64,000 bases of DNA from Profundibacter sp033851955 (GTDB lineage: Bacteria; Pseudomonadota; Alphaproteobacteria; Rhodobacterales; Rhodobacteraceae), in assembly GCA_033851955.1 (NCBI GenBank), contig JAWSVK010000003.1, positions 62,001 to 126,000 of the forward strand, written 5' to 3'. The notes under the pieces are model-generated. The model worked only from the letters and a program-made list of their open reading frames with translations, made no database searches and was not told the origin of the DNA. Numbering within the stretch: the stretch's first letter is position 1; each line of letters opens with the position of its first letter. The translations under genes were made by a program, and so were the position numbers. Of the stretch, positions 18,947 to 27,590 are shown piece after piece.

Positions 18947-19765
18947 TTGAAACGCTCGCCACTACATGTGGTATGCATACAGGGCAATAGCGCGAGGTTT
19001 GGTGAATTGGAAGACGCCAAGTTCAAAACAAATGACAAGAACCCTCTAACTGAACTATCAGGGCTTCGATTTAACATTACACAAGGCGAAACAGGCTTCG
19101 ACCTTTCGTGCCAAATGATGTTTGGAAAAATGACTTACGAGCATGGACATCGACAATACGAAATAGGTGTTGTCCGTGCTCACCTGCGCCTCACCCTGGA
19201 AGGTTGCGAAACCGCACTTGGTAAGTTGTTCGGTGAAACCGTTCTTGTACCGGTGGCTGAAGAGGATTGTATAGAGTCCCAAGAATTTGCTGGAATCGGG
19301 ATTTCGAGCGGAGTGAATGCAGCCTCTGGGGTAAGCGCAGCTGTAAATGCCAATGCTAGCACACAAGGCACCCGAAGCCGAAAGTCGAGCCAAAGCAAAC
19401 TACATTTACCCGTGACGGCGCTGCCCAACGATAGCTGGGAGGTGAAACCGCTGTCTGTTACAGGAAAAATCCAAGGCGTGATCGAAGGAACTGCAATCCC
19501 CAACGAACGCCTATGCATCTTGCAACGAAAGCTGGGTGGAAACCGTATTGCAGTAATCGGCGAAGTGCAGGTTTCAAAGCGTGATATTAAGGTATCAGCA
19601 AAGGGTGGGAATAAGACCTTTAAAGCAATAACTGAATGGAAAAATAAGGATGTCATTATTGGGCAAATCTTGAAGTTGGCCGTCCAGCGGGAAGCAGCTA
19701 CTTCCATTTCCCGCCAAACCAATTCGACTGTGGCTATCTCTCGAAGTGAGGTTTTGGAACAGTAA
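18947..19765 (+). CDS. Hypothetical protein, first gene of AT-rich pair
   Basis: About 272 residues with no recognised domain. It is strand-rich, with an Ala/Ser/Gly/Asn low-complexity linker around residues 124-150 (SSGVNAASGVSAAVNANAS) dividing two halves of similar size. No signal peptide is seen. The start is uncertain: TTG 18947 gives the longest product, GTG 18968 is an alternative, and neither has a good ribosome site. The stop overlaps the next gene's ATG as TAATG, so both are co-translated. Lower GC than neighbours points to acquisition. Confidence 0.6.
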   Translation: MKRSPLHVVCIQGNSARFGELEDAKFKTNDKNPLTELSGLRFNITQGETGFDLSCQMMFGKMTYEHGHRQYEIGVVRAHLRLTLEGCETALGKLFGETVLVPVAEEDCIESQEFAGIGISSGVNAASGVSAAVNANASTQGTRSRKSSQSKLHLPVTALPNDSWEVKPLSVTGKIQGVIEGTAIPNERLCILQRKLGGNRIAVIGEVQVSKRDIKVSAKGGNKTFKAITEWKNKDVIIGQILKLAVQREAATSISRQTNSTVAISRSEVLEQ

Positions 19766-20523
19766 TGCGACTTCTAGAAGATTTCTTAAGCGATGAGGAT
19801 ATTGAAGGCATCGACCAAGTAATGGCAAGCGATGACCCGCGTTTTGATTTATTGGTCAAAGTTTCTGGGCTGGACCCTAAGAATGATTTCAAATTCTCCG
19901 ATTTGCGTGGGCTAAACTTATCTGGATCTGACTTGAGGGGGTTTGATTTTACCAACACAGACCTTCGGAATTGTGTTCGGAATGACAAAACATGTATTGA
20001 CGAAACGACTATTTTTGACGGTGCCAAATTAGAATGGATCGAGTTGGTTACGTTACATATTGTTGTGAAAATGCAGGAATTGGAAGCCGTGACCAGCTCT
20101 GACAAACGACAACAATTACTTAACGAATTGGTCGCTGAATTTGGAAGGACCACTCATGTTGTCACTTACATGGTATCTGCGGCTAGTAAGGCCCGATCTC
20201 TTGATGAATTTTTAGATTTCTCGCTATTTTTACCAGAACGCCCATCGGCAGGACAATCTGCTCAACTGCGGAAAACGGGTCAGAAACTACTCATTAAGAA
20301 ACTGAAACAAAGTCGAAGCCGAACGAGGCGTAACGCAACTGCGACTTTTGCCACCGACGCTATTGCTACGAAATTACAACAAACCACTGGCACATTGGCT
20401 CAGAGGATTTTCAGCCACCTTGCAGATGTTGTAAGCTCCAAAGAACAGACAGTCGCCCTTAATGGCATGGCAACCATTGAACCCAAAGATATTGAAGATG
20501 CATTTTCACGAATAGGTGAATAG
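19765..20523 (+). CDS. Pentapeptide-repeat-containing protein
   Basis: 252 residues. Residues 51-90 hold a few pentapeptide repeats with the A/N-(D/E)-L/F-x-x pattern (FSDLRGLNLSGSDLRGFDF then TNTDLRNC, later FDGAKL), a short right-handed beta helix. The C-terminal half is helical and basic (KKLKQSRSRTRRN around residue 176). Role is unknown; pentapeptide proteins often act as protein-interaction scaffolds. ATG 19765-19767 overlaps the upstream stop. It ends just before the convergent LysR gene. Confidence 0.68.
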   Translation: MRLLEDFLSDEDIEGIDQVMASDDPRFDLLVKVSGLDPKNDFKFSDLRGLNLSGSDLRGFDFTNTDLRNCVRNDKTCIDETTIFDGAKLEWIELVTLHIVVKMQELEAVTSSDKRQQLLNELVAEFGRTTHVVTYMVSAASKARSLDEFLDFSLFLPERPSAGQSAQLRKTGQKLLIKKLKQSRSRTRRNATATFATDAIATKLQQTTGTLAQRIFSHLADVVSSKEQTVALNGMATIEPKDIEDAFSRIGE

Positions 20524-20575
20524 CCCCGATTTGGGCAGAAGCTTTAATTATTAAGCGCGGAAGTCTTATCCCGCC

Positions 20576-21430
20576 TCACAAATTCCGATACGCTTGCCGC
20601 ACAAATTCAGTCATGTCTTCGATCACCTGCCCTTTGGACAGATCAGACACATACAGGTTGATCTGTTTTGTGGTCAGGTCCGGCAACGCGCCGCCGTGCT
20701 GGATCGCCTCCACATAGGGCGGCTCCATGCCCTCAAGCACCGTGTGCACCGCCAGATCGGCGCTGACCGAGGCCTCGATGGTGCGGGTGGAATCGGATTC
20801 GACCGCCATTTCCCAAGTGATACCAGCCTCGTCCAATTTTTTCTGCACCCCGCCGCGAAAAATGCAGGCGTGCTCGTAAGCCAGTCGCAACGGGCGGCTT
20901 CTCCAAACCGCCCCATTTGGCGCGCCAATCCAGATCAGCGGCAGTGTCAGCAAGGTCTCACCGCCCGCCCCCAGCCTGTCTTCAGTGGTCAGGATCATGT
21001 CGCATTCGCCACGATCAAACATTTTTCGCAAGCCCAACGTGTAGGACGACACCAGCCGCACATTCATGCGCGGGTACTCAGCAGCAAAGCGGCGCAGCAC
21101 TTGTGGGATGGCGGGGTAGACGATGTCATGCGGCACGCCCAGCACCACCTCGCCCTCATAGGCTTGGTCGGTCAGGCGGCTGAACACCTCGTCATTCAGC
21201 GCCAGCATGCGCCGCGCATAGCCCAGCAACTGCTCGCCTGCCGCCGTCAACGCCACACCGCGCCCGCTGCGGTCCAGCAACTTGGTGTCTAATGACTCCT
21301 CCAGCCGCTTCAACTGCATTGAGACCGCCGATTGAGTCAGGTTCAAATAACCGGATGCTTTGGTTACGCCGCCCGCTTCGGCCACGGCGGCAAAGGCACG
21401 GAGTGCGGTCATGTCGATATTTCTTGGCAT
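20576..21430 (-). CDS. LysR family transcriptional regulator
   Basis: 284 residues. The N-terminal winged helix (residues 6-65) contains TALRAFAAVAEAGGVTKASG and LTQSAVSMQLKRLEESL, the LysR recognition helix. The remaining 200 residues are a periplasmic-binding-like effector domain. It is divergent from the DUF1127 gene, separated by 123 bases, the usual arrangement for a LysR protein regulating its neighbour and itself; an ATTCATTTTCATTATGAA stretch in between is AT-rich and partly palindromic. Ligand unknown. Confidence 0.92.
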   Translation of the reverse strand: MPRNIDMTALRAFAAVAEAGGVTKASGYLNLTQSAVSMQLKRLEESLDTKLLDRSGRGVALTAAGEQLLGYARRMLALNDEVFSRLTDQAYEGEVVLGVPHDIVYPAIPQVLRRFAAEYPRMNVRLVSSYTLGLRKMFDRGECDMILTTEDRLGAGGETLLTLPLIWIGAPNGAVWRSRPLRLAYEHACIFRGGVQKKLDEAGITWEMAVESDSTRTIEASVSADLAVHTVLEGMEPPYVEAIQHGGALPDLTTKQINLYVSDLSKGQVIEDMTEFVRQAYRNL

Positions 21431-21553
21431 ATCACGATCCTTGATGCTTGTCAGTGTAAATATTCATTTTCATTATGAAACACAAGCTGCGATACAGATC
21501 AAGTAAATTGATGAATTCAGCCGAATTGATCACGAAACCGAAAGGATCGCAAG

Positions 21554-21784
21554 ATGACAATGACAACCTGCAACACCCCGACCCGCCCATTCATGAAACA
21601 GCGCCCCTCGGTATTTCGTGTGGTGCTTCACATAATCACGCAAATCGTGGCCACCCAAAGCCAACGCCGCGCGCTGCGCAAGCTGGACAGCGCCGCATTG
21701 ACGGATTTGGGCCTGACCTATGCCGACGCCAAAGCCGAAGCTGACCGGCCTTTTTGGGACGTTCCGGCCACTTGGCGGCGCTAA
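21554..21784 (+). CDS. DUF1127 domain protein
   Basis: 76 residues. The C-terminal half is the DUF1127 motif: QRRALRKLDSAALTDLGLTY followed by ADAKAEADRPFWDVP. Small DUF1127 proteins are abundant in alphaproteobacteria. In Rhodobacter and Agrobacterium they have been linked to stress response and sRNA-mediated control, possibly as RNA-binding factors. AAAGGATCGCAAG precedes the ATG. The gene is divergent from the LysR regulator. Confidence 0.85.
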   Translation: MTMTTCNTPTRPFMKQRPSVFRVVLHIITQIVATQSQRRALRKLDSAALTDLGLTYADAKAEADRPFWDVPATWRR

Positions 21785-21910
21785 AGCACGAAAATCGTGA
21801 CATTTAGAACGGATTACCTTGAAAACGCGGCCATCTTTCCCGATATATAACGGTGAAGGTGGCCGTTTCCTATGGGCACTGGCCAATATTACTTTATTTG
21901 GAGGTTTTCC

Positions 21911-22630
21911 ATGGCAGAATTCGACACGATCCGCACCGGTGCCGGCGCACGCAGCGCTGAGATCGACGCAGGGCTTCGCGCCCACATGAACAAAGTTTAC
22001 AGCACAATGTCCGTTGGCTTGCTGTTAACAGCACTGGTTGCTTGGGCCGTTGGCACCAATGAGGCTTTGCTGCAAACACTCTTTACCGGATACGTGCGTT
22101 ACATTGTTATGTTCCTGCCACTGATCATGGTTTTCGCCTTTGGCGCGATGATCAACAGGATTTCCGCCGCTGGCGCTCAGCTGTTTTTCTATGTGTTCGC
22201 TGCGGCCATGGGTCTGTCGATCGCATGGATTTTCGCGGTCTTCACTGGCTACTCGGTCACACAGACGTTTTTGGTCACCTCGGCAGCCTTCGCGGGTCTT
22301 AGCCTTTGGGGGTACACCACCAAGAAAGACATCTCTGGTTGGGGTTCGTTCCTGATTATGGGTGTGATTGGCCTGATCATTGCATCCGTCGTCAACATCT
22401 TCCTTGGGTCCGGCATTGTGCAAATGGCGATCTCGGCGCTTGGTGTGCTTATTTTTGCAGGCCTAACAGCCTATGACACGCAAAAGATCAAGAACGATTA
22501 TCTGGCGCATGCACACCACGGCGACAGTGAATGGCTGGCCAAATCGGCCATCATGGGCGCGCTGAACCTGTATCTGGACTTCGTGAACTTGTTCATGTTC
22601 CTGCTGCAGTTCATGGGCAGCCGCGAGTAA
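21911..22630 (+). CDS. Bax inhibitor-1/YccA family membrane protein
   Basis: 239 residues with seven hydrophobic segments. The family's central motif is visible as LTAYDTQKIKNDY near residue 190, preceded by the conserved GLIIASVVNIFLGS segment. Related bacterial proteins are pH-sensitive calcium-leak channels or bind FtsH. ATG 21911 is chosen because GGAGG sits 6 bases before it; the ATG at 21872 gives an unlikely 13-residue leader. A strong terminator follows at 22653. Confidence 0.92.
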   Translation: MAEFDTIRTGAGARSAEIDAGLRAHMNKVYSTMSVGLLLTALVAWAVGTNEALLQTLFTGYVRYIVMFLPLIMVFAFGAMINRISAAGAQLFFYVFAAAMGLSIAWIFAVFTGYSVTQTFLVTSAAFAGLSLWGYTTKKDISGWGSFLIMGVIGLIIASVVNIFLGSGIVQMAISALGVLIFAGLTAYDTQKIKNDYLAHAHHGDSEWLAKSAIMGALNLYLDFVNLFMFLLQFMGSRE

Positions 22631-22652
22631 CATTCGCCTTATCATCCAAGAC

Positions 22653-22684
22653 AAAAGGGCCAGTTAATGAACTGGCCCTTTTTT
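22653..22684 (+). terminator. Rho-independent terminator of the BI-1 gene
   Basis: A perfect 13-base stem (22653-22665 with 22670-22682) closed by AATG and ending in T's through 22684. It lies 23 bases after the stop codon at 22630. The A tract on the other side makes it potentially bidirectional. Confidence 0.9.
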
Positions 22685-22875
22685 ATGATCAGCCGATTGT
22701 TGTGCTGTGCAGATAAACGGCGACAGGCACATCAATGGGCGCGCGCCAACTGAAGGATGCCCAGCACGGGCCCTCCGACATTACACCCTATGGCGGCCCT
22801 GCAAACCACCGCCAAACCAAGGTTAATCCAAAACTCGGCGGTTTGTAGGTAAGCGGGCGTTCTGCACTTTAGAGG

Positions 22876-23265
22876 TCAGACGGCATCTGACGGGCCCGTG
22901 GGCGTTGGCTCAATGACCACGGGTGCGGCTTTCTTCGCTCCACCGACTCCACCTACGCCAAGGCCAAAATCAATACCCCCGCCATTCAGATCAAAGCCCA
23001 TGTCCAAACCGATATAGCCATTGTCACCTAGGTATGCTGCACCAACTGTCGGGCGGATGCGTTTGGCTTTGAACATATAATCAAGCCCAATAGAACCAAC
23101 CATGCTATCCCTTTTATCGTCCGAAAAGACGCGGATGCCCAAGCCCGTATCAGACTTGCCGCCGCCAAACGTCATGGTGAGGCCAAAACCCAGCAACGGG
23201 TCTGCAACAGACGGCGACGCCATCGCCATGGAAACGGCAACCACCGCCAAAAACTTCTTTTTCAT
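22876..23265 (-). CDS. Exported glycine-rich protein, outer-membrane-like
   Basis: 129 residues. Residues 1-21 are a clear signal peptide (MKKKFLAVVAVSMAMA, cleavage near SVA-DP). The mature part alternates Gly and hydrophobic residues (GLGIRVFSDDKR, VGSIGLDYMFKAKR, GYIGLDMGFDLNGGG) like strands of a small beta barrel or beta sheet. The tail is Pro-rich. No family was recognised. It is probably periplasmic or in the outer membrane. Flanked by 245 bases of non-coding sequence towards the BI-1 gene. Confidence 0.75.
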   Translation of the reverse strand: MKKKFLAVVAVSMAMASPSVADPLLGFGLTMTFGGGKSDTGLGIRVFSDDKRDSMVGSIGLDYMFKAKRIRPTVGAAYLGDNGYIGLDMGFDLNGGGIDFGLGVGGVGGAKKAAPVVIEPTPTGPSDAV

Positions 23266-23539
23266 ATTAAATCCTCTAAAAAATGAGGCCCCAAAGGCGC
23301 TCTTTAAACATCAAATAAGTTGGTAACAAACAATCCCGATTACAATCAACCAGAAACAAAACGAGGCTATAATTGCGCCACTTTGATCCTAAGGTTGAAA
23401 AGTATCCTGTGCTTATCCACTAATCAAGCGCCTTGGTTTTGCAATACAGTCCAAACCGACGCGGAACAGCGATGATCACAGCCGAGGATCAAGCCAGAAG
23501 AGCGTTGCACATCTGGTGTTTCATCCAATCACCAAACAC
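23266..23539. other. Intergenic stretch without recognised gene
   Basis: Sequence between the exported-protein start and the terminator beyond rpmG. It is AT-rich near 23266-23350 (probable promoter for the exported protein). No open frame with a ribosome site, RNA fold or repeat was recognised in the rest. Confidence 0.5.
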
Positions 23540-23570
23540 AAAAAGCCGCGCAAAACCTGCGCGGCTTTTT
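23540..23570 (-). terminator. Terminator downstream of rpmG
   Basis: A 13-base perfect stem (23540-23552 with 23558-23570) with GC-rich core GCCGCGC and loop AAACC. In minus-strand reading the stem ends in a T run, fitting an intrinsic terminator about 40 bases after the rpmG stop. The symmetrical A/T flanks could also terminate plus-strand transcripts. Confidence 0.88.
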
Positions 23571-23611
23571 AAAGCTCTAACCAACAAAAATTCAGACCCG
23601 TAGGGCTTTGC

Positions 23612-23779
23612 CTACTTGATCTTGCCTTCTTTGTACTCAACGTGCTTGCGTACAACTGGGTCATATTTGTTCACGACCATTTTTTCGGTCATGGTGCGTG
23701 CGTTCTTTTTGGTCACGTAGAAGTGGCCAGTGCCCGCTGTCGAGTTCAGGCGGATTTTGATTGTGGTTGGCTTCGCCAT
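23612..23779 (-). CDS. rpmG: 50S ribosomal protein L33
   Basis: 55 residues, MAKPTTIKIRLNSTAGTGHF onwards with the conserved VTKKNARTM and YDPVVRKHVEYKE blocks. It lacks the CxxC zinc pairs, so it is the zinc-free C-minus type of L33, which does not depend on zinc supply. ATG 23779 follows AGGAG. The longer reading frame upstream runs into rnpB and is not coding. Confidence 0.97.
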   Translation of the reverse strand: MAKPTTIKIRLNSTAGTGHFYVTKKNARTMTEKMVVNKYDPVVRKHVEYKEGKIK

Positions 23780-23867
23780 TTTAATGCTCCTAAAGCGGGG
23801 GGCAAAATTGCCCAATAAACCTTGAAGTTGCCTTTTATCTTGCTTGGCCCCTGAGTCAACAGGAAAA

Positions 23868-24250
23868 GGACGCGCGGACGGCCTATAAGCCGGATTTTGT
23901 CCAAGGTGGGTTTCCCCACCCTTAGATGACCATTCCTCTGCCCTGTTCATTACTGAACAGATCTAGCTGCCAACCCGAACCTCCTGAGCCAAAACAACTC
24001 TGGGCATGCGCCCGCGAGGTCCCTATTTGGCATTGCTCCCGGTGGGGCTTGCCGTGCCGTGACTGTTGCCAGCCTCGCGGTGGGCTCTTACCCCACCGTT
24101 TCACCCTTACCTGCACGGATGCAGGCGGTCTGTTTTCTGTGGCGCTTTCCCTAGGGTTTCCCCCGCCGGGCATTACCCGGCACCGTCGTTTTGTGGAGTC
24201 CGGACTTTCCTCGCTTACCTAGGTAAACGCGGTCATCCAGCCATCCGCGC
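23868..24250 (-). ncRNA. rnpB: RNase P RNA, bacterial type A
   Basis: The minus strand carries the conserved CR I block GAGGAAAGTCCGGACTCC (at 24211-24194), later AGGGTGAAACGGTGGGGTAAGAG-type CR II/III sequence, and the 3' block GGCTTATAGGCC. Helix P1 pairs 24240-24250 with 23872-23882 (GCGCGGAUGGC with a near-perfect complement), which fixes both ends. It is the catalytic RNA that removes the 5' leader from tRNA precursors. Length of about 383 nt suits alphaproteobacteria. The 5' end agrees with the promoter at 24257-24285. Confidence 0.96.
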
Positions 24251-24256
24251 AGTGTT

Positions 24257-24285
24257 GATTTAGGAGGTTAAGCGGGGTTGGTCAA
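24257..24285 (-). promoter_or_regulatory. Sigma-70 promoter for rnpB
   Basis: In minus-strand reading, TTGACC (24285-24280) and TAAATC (24262-24257) are separated by exactly 17 bases. Transcription would begin near 24250, precisely the 5' end expected from helix P1 of RNase P RNA. The -35 lies in the last codons of the amidase gene and the -10 overlaps its TAA. Confidence 0.75.
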
Positions 24286-24964
24286 CGGGGAACCTTGCGG
24301 CGATGTCAGCCGCTATGGCGACATCAACGGCATCCAGCGGCCCCCTGCCCCATGGGCGGTAACGCAGGCGAAAGGCCAGCAACAATGTGGCCGCATCACA
24401 ATCCGATGTCATGCCAAGGCGGCGCAGGCTATCTATAAAGGTCGTTTCATTCCCCGACCGGCTTGTCGTTTCGGGCCAAACCGCCAAGCCTGCAACGGCC
24501 AAACGATACCAATCAAACCGAGCGCCTGGGTCGACTTTACGCCCCGGAGACATATCCGAGTGACCAATAACGCGCATCGGCGGGATCGCCCAGCGCCGCA
24601 TGATGCCCGCCAACAGGGCTTCAAGGGCCGCCATTTGCGGTTCAGGAAACGGGGCAAACCCTGTGTTGGCCAGTTCAATCCCGATCGAGCGCGAATTCAC
24701 GTCCGTGATGTCACCCCAACAACCAGCCCCCGCGTGCCACGCCCGCTGATCTTCCTCAACCAGTTGAAAAATTTCGCCAATCTCGGAAATCAGGTAATGG
24801 GCAGAAACCTCATGATCGTTTGAGCATAACCGCTCCAGCGCCGCCTGTGCGCTGTCCATGGCTGTGTAATGCACCACCACCATATCGGGCAGCGCTCCAT
24901 CGCGGCGCGGCCCAAAATTAGGTGATGGGTGGGGGGTGATGTTCACCCCGCCGGTGACGTTCAC
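24260..24964 (-). CDS. N-acetylmuramoyl-L-alanine amidase, AmpD type
   Basis: About 234 residues. It is an amidase_2 domain: MVVVHYTAMDS (first zinc His), AHYLISEIGEIFQLVEEDQRAWHAG, NSRSIGIELAN (catalytic Glu region) and VIGHSDMSPGRKVDPG (second His and Asp). AmpD-type enzymes cleave anhydro-muropeptides for cell-wall recycling. No signal peptide is visible, so a cytoplasmic role fits. A helical C-terminal peptidoglycan-binding-like segment follows. Start uncertain: GTG 24964 lies 8 bases after the upstream stop; GTG 24946 is the alternative. Confidence 0.87.
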   Translation of the reverse strand: MNVTGGVNITPHPSPNFGPRRDGALPDMVVVHYTAMDSAQAALERLCSNDHEVSAHYLISEIGEIFQLVEEDQRAWHAGAGCWGDITDVNSRSIGIELANTGFAPFPEPQMAALEALLAGIMRRWAIPPMRVIGHSDMSPGRKVDPGARFDWYRLAVAGLAVWPETTSRSGNETTFIDSLRRLGMTSDCDAATLLLAFRLRYRPWGRGPLDAVDVAIAADIAARFPVDQPRLTS

Positions 24965-24972
24965 CCCTGTTC

Positions 24973-25614
24973 TCAACCGCCGGATCTGGCGTTGCGAAAC
25001 GCTGCGGGGCTCCACGAACAAGCAAAACCGTCGCCATCAGGATCAACGCCTTTGCTGTCTTTTTGAGGGCCGCCATTTTGCAGAAATGCCGTTTGGGCCA
25101 GATCAGGCGATGCGTATTTCGCGCAATTTTTGACGTAGCGTGACCCGCCGGTTGCACGCGAGCGCCCGTAGATAGATTCGCCAACACCGTTGGTGGTCGA
25201 AAGCGCGAATTGCACCACACTGGCCCCATTGCCACCGCCGCCGGTTGGCACCGCTTTTGGTGCAATTTGAACATAACCAGCTTTGCGGCGTGCCAGCCGT
25301 TCAGCGTCGCTTTTGATCGATTCACGCTCAGATACAGCACTAAAATCCTGCTCGTCCGAAATGGCGCCGTTGTTTGAGGAGGCCGCCGGAGCGGTGGTGG
25401 TCGCTGGAACCGCGATCTGCCCGGTTGTCACCGTTTCGTCCGAAATGGCGCCCGCTGGCGGAACAGTTTGTCCCTGCAGCTGGGCCTCGCGCGCGGCGCG
25501 TTTTTGCTCGTAGCTGGTGTAGCCGTCAAATCCGACGCCCGCACCTGATTCAGGCACCGCCGGATCACAGGCCGCAAGGGCCAGCACCATCATGGCTGGA
25601 ACAAATAACCGCAT
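24973..25614 (-). CDS. Lipoprotein with C-terminal excalibur domain
   Basis: 213 residues. MRLFVPAMMVLALAAC is a lipoprotein signal with the lipobox cysteine at residue 16. A low-complexity Ala/Thr/Pro middle follows. The last 55 residues resemble an excalibur calcium-binding domain: KNCAKYASPDLAQTAFLQNGG then GVDPDGDGFACSW, with paired cysteines and a DPDGDG loop. ATG 25614 has AAGGGG upstream and gives a perfect signal peptide, so it is preferred to the ATG at 25671, which lies inside gatA. Its role at the envelope is not known; it precedes the amidase gene by 8 bases. Confidence 0.78.
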   Translation of the reverse strand: MRLFVPAMMVLALAACDPAVPESGAGVGFDGYTSYEQKRAAREAQLQGQTVPPAGAISDETVTTGQIAVPATTTAPAASSNNGAISDEQDFSAVSERESIKSDAERLARRKAGYVQIAPKAVPTGGGGNGASVVQFALSTTNGVGESIYGRSRATGGSRYVKNCAKYASPDLAQTAFLQNGGPQKDSKGVDPDGDGFACSWSPAAFRNARSGG

Positions 25615-25661
25615 CGAATAACCCCTTATCATTTTATGTCGTTTTCTCGCTTTCATGGTGC

Positions 25662-27149
25662 CTACCACCATTTGGACGGCTTTGAAACAAATCCGGCTGC
25701 ATTCTCAAGCGTATAGGCAACATTCAGCAAATCACCTTCTTCCCACGGGCGGCCAATCAGCTGCAATCCAAGTGGCAAGCCTTGCTTATCAACGCCTGCA
25801 GGCACCGCGATGCCGGGCAATCCGGCAAGGTTCACAGTGACGGTGAAAACATCGTTCAAATACATCTGCACCGGGTCGGCATCTTTCATGTCGCCCAACC
25901 CAAAAGCGGCCGACGGCGTGGCCGGTGTCAGGATCGCGTCAACGCCTGCGTTGAACACCTGTTCAAAGTCTTGCTTGATCAAGGTGCGCACCTTGCGGGC
26001 GCGGTTGTAGTAGGCGTCATAGAAACCTGCCGACAGAACGTAAGTGCCTATCATCACGCGGCGCTGCACCTCGTGGCCGAAGCCTTCGGCCCGGGTTTTT
26101 TCATACATGTCGTCGATGCCTTCGCCGGCTGCCAATGTGGCGCGGTGGCCGTAGCGCACCCCGTCGTAGCGGGCCAGATTTGAAGAGGCTTCAGCGGGGG
26201 CAATCACATAGTAAGCGGGCAGCGCGTATTTGGTGTGCGGCAGGGTGATGTCAACGATCTCGGCGCCAGCGTCTTTGAGCATGGCGGTGCCGTCGGCCCA
26301 AAGCTGCTCAATCTCTTGCGGCATGCCATCCATGCGGTATTCCTTTGGAATACCTATCTTTTTACCTTTGATGTCACCTGTCAAAGCGGCCTCAAAGTCT
26401 GGCACAGCCAGATCGGCGCTGGTGGAATCCTTGGCGTCATGACCTGACATGGCGGTGAGCATAATAGCTGAATCACGCACAGTTTTGGTCATTGGACCGG
26501 CCTGATCAAGGGATGAGGCAAAGGCTACAACACCCCAACGCGAGCAGCGCCCGTAGGTCGGTTTAATGCCAGTGATGCCGGTGAAGGCCGCTGGCTGGCG
26601 GATCGATCCGCCGGTGTCAGTGCCGGTTGCGCCAAGACAAAGATCGGCGGCCACAGCAGCCGCAGAGCCACCGGAGGAGCCACCGGGCGTAAGTTCTGCC
26701 GTGCCGTTGCCACGACGCCAGGGGTTGACCACATTGCCGTAGGTTGATGTTTCGTTGGTCGAGCCCATGGCGAACTCGTCCATGTTGAGTTTGCCCAGCA
26801 TAATCGCGCCGCTGTCCCAAAGCTGTTGGGTGATGGTGCTTTCATATTCTGGCTTGAACCCTTCCAAAATGGCAGAGCCTGCTTGCGAGGCCACACCCTT
26901 GGTGCAGAACAAATCTTTGATGCCAAGCGGGATGCCGCACATAGCGGGCGCATCGCCCTTGGCCAATCGTGCATCAGCCGCTTTGGCCTGTTCACGGGAT
27001 ATTTCAGGCGTGTTGTGAACGAAGGCATTCAGGGCCTTTGCGCCCTCGATTTCGGTCAGGCAGCTTTCGGTCAGCTCTACGGCTGTGATGTCGCCCGCCT
27101 TCAGACGGTCACGCGCCTCACTGATGGTCAATGTGTTCAGGTTGGTCAT
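25662..27149 (-). CDS. gatA: Asp/Glu-tRNA amidotransferase subunit A
   Basis: 495 residues of the amidase-signature family. Lys78 (GIKDLF), Ser158 (GGSSGGS) and Ser182 (DTGGSIRQP) form the Ser-cisSer-Lys triad with the spacing seen in GatA. The subunit hydrolyses glutamine and channels ammonia to GatB, which amidates misacylated Glu-tRNA(Gln) or Asp-tRNA(Asn). It follows gatC by 5 bases. gatB is not in this window, as is usual for Rhodobacteraceae where it sits separately. Confidence 0.96.
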   Translation of the reverse strand: MTNLNTLTISEARDRLKAGDITAVELTESCLTEIEGAKALNAFVHNTPEISREQAKAADARLAKGDAPAMCGIPLGIKDLFCTKGVASQAGSAILEGFKPEYESTITQQLWDSGAIMLGKLNMDEFAMGSTNETSTYGNVVNPWRRGNGTAELTPGGSSGGSAAAVAADLCLGATGTDTGGSIRQPAAFTGITGIKPTYGRCSRWGVVAFASSLDQAGPMTKTVRDSAIMLTAMSGHDAKDSTSADLAVPDFEAALTGDIKGKKIGIPKEYRMDGMPQEIEQLWADGTAMLKDAGAEIVDITLPHTKYALPAYYVIAPAEASSNLARYDGVRYGHRATLAAGEGIDDMYEKTRAEGFGHEVQRRVMIGTYVLSAGFYDAYYNRARKVRTLIKQDFEQVFNAGVDAILTPATPSAAFGLGDMKDADPVQMYLNDVFTVTVNLAGLPGIAVPAGVDKQGLPLGLQLIGRPWEEGDLLNVAYTLENAAGFVSKPSKWW

Positions 27150-27154
27150 ATCGT

Positions 27155-27442
27155 TTACTCCACCACTTTGGGCACGGCGAAAAATCCCTCGCGGGCGTCT
27201 GGCGCATTGGCGAGGACTTTTTCCTGCTGGAAGCCGTCCGTCACCACATCTTCGCGGCGTTTCAGGCGGGCGGGGGTGACGGATGTCATCGGTTCAACGC
27301 CGTCGACATCGACCTCGTTCAGCTGTTCAATAAAGCCAAGGATGGCGTTGAATTCTTCGGCGAGCGCTGGCAGCGCCTCATCAGCGACCCTGATACGGGC
27401 CAGATGTGCCACACGGGCAGCGGTTTCCTTGTCAATCGACAT
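27155..27442 (-). CDS. gatC: Asp/Glu-tRNA amidotransferase subunit C
   Basis: 95 residues with the family pattern: ETAARVAHLARIRVADEALP, EEFNAILGFIEQLNEVDVDG, VEPMTSVTPARLKRREDVV. GatC is the small belt subunit that stabilises GatA-GatB. First gene of the gatC-gatA pair. The 148 bases upstream (to tadA) contain only a CGGAGCCTCCG micro-hairpin at about 27545, a motif typical of Rhodobacteraceae gene ends. Confidence 0.95.
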   Translation of the reverse strand: MSIDKETAARVAHLARIRVADEALPALAEEFNAILGFIEQLNEVDVDGVEPMTSVTPARLKRREDVVTDGFQQEKVLANAPDAREGFFAVPKVVE

Positions 27443-27590
27443 GACGAGCCTTTCGATTTATCTGTTTGTAAAATGCTTTAGCGGGGTGTGGGGCGGGTCG
27501 CAAGGCTGTGGTTCATATCAGTGTGGGGAATTGTTGCGGCGTCGGAGCCTCCGGCGGGGATATTTAGGGGAACAAAAATGCCAAGGGGCG

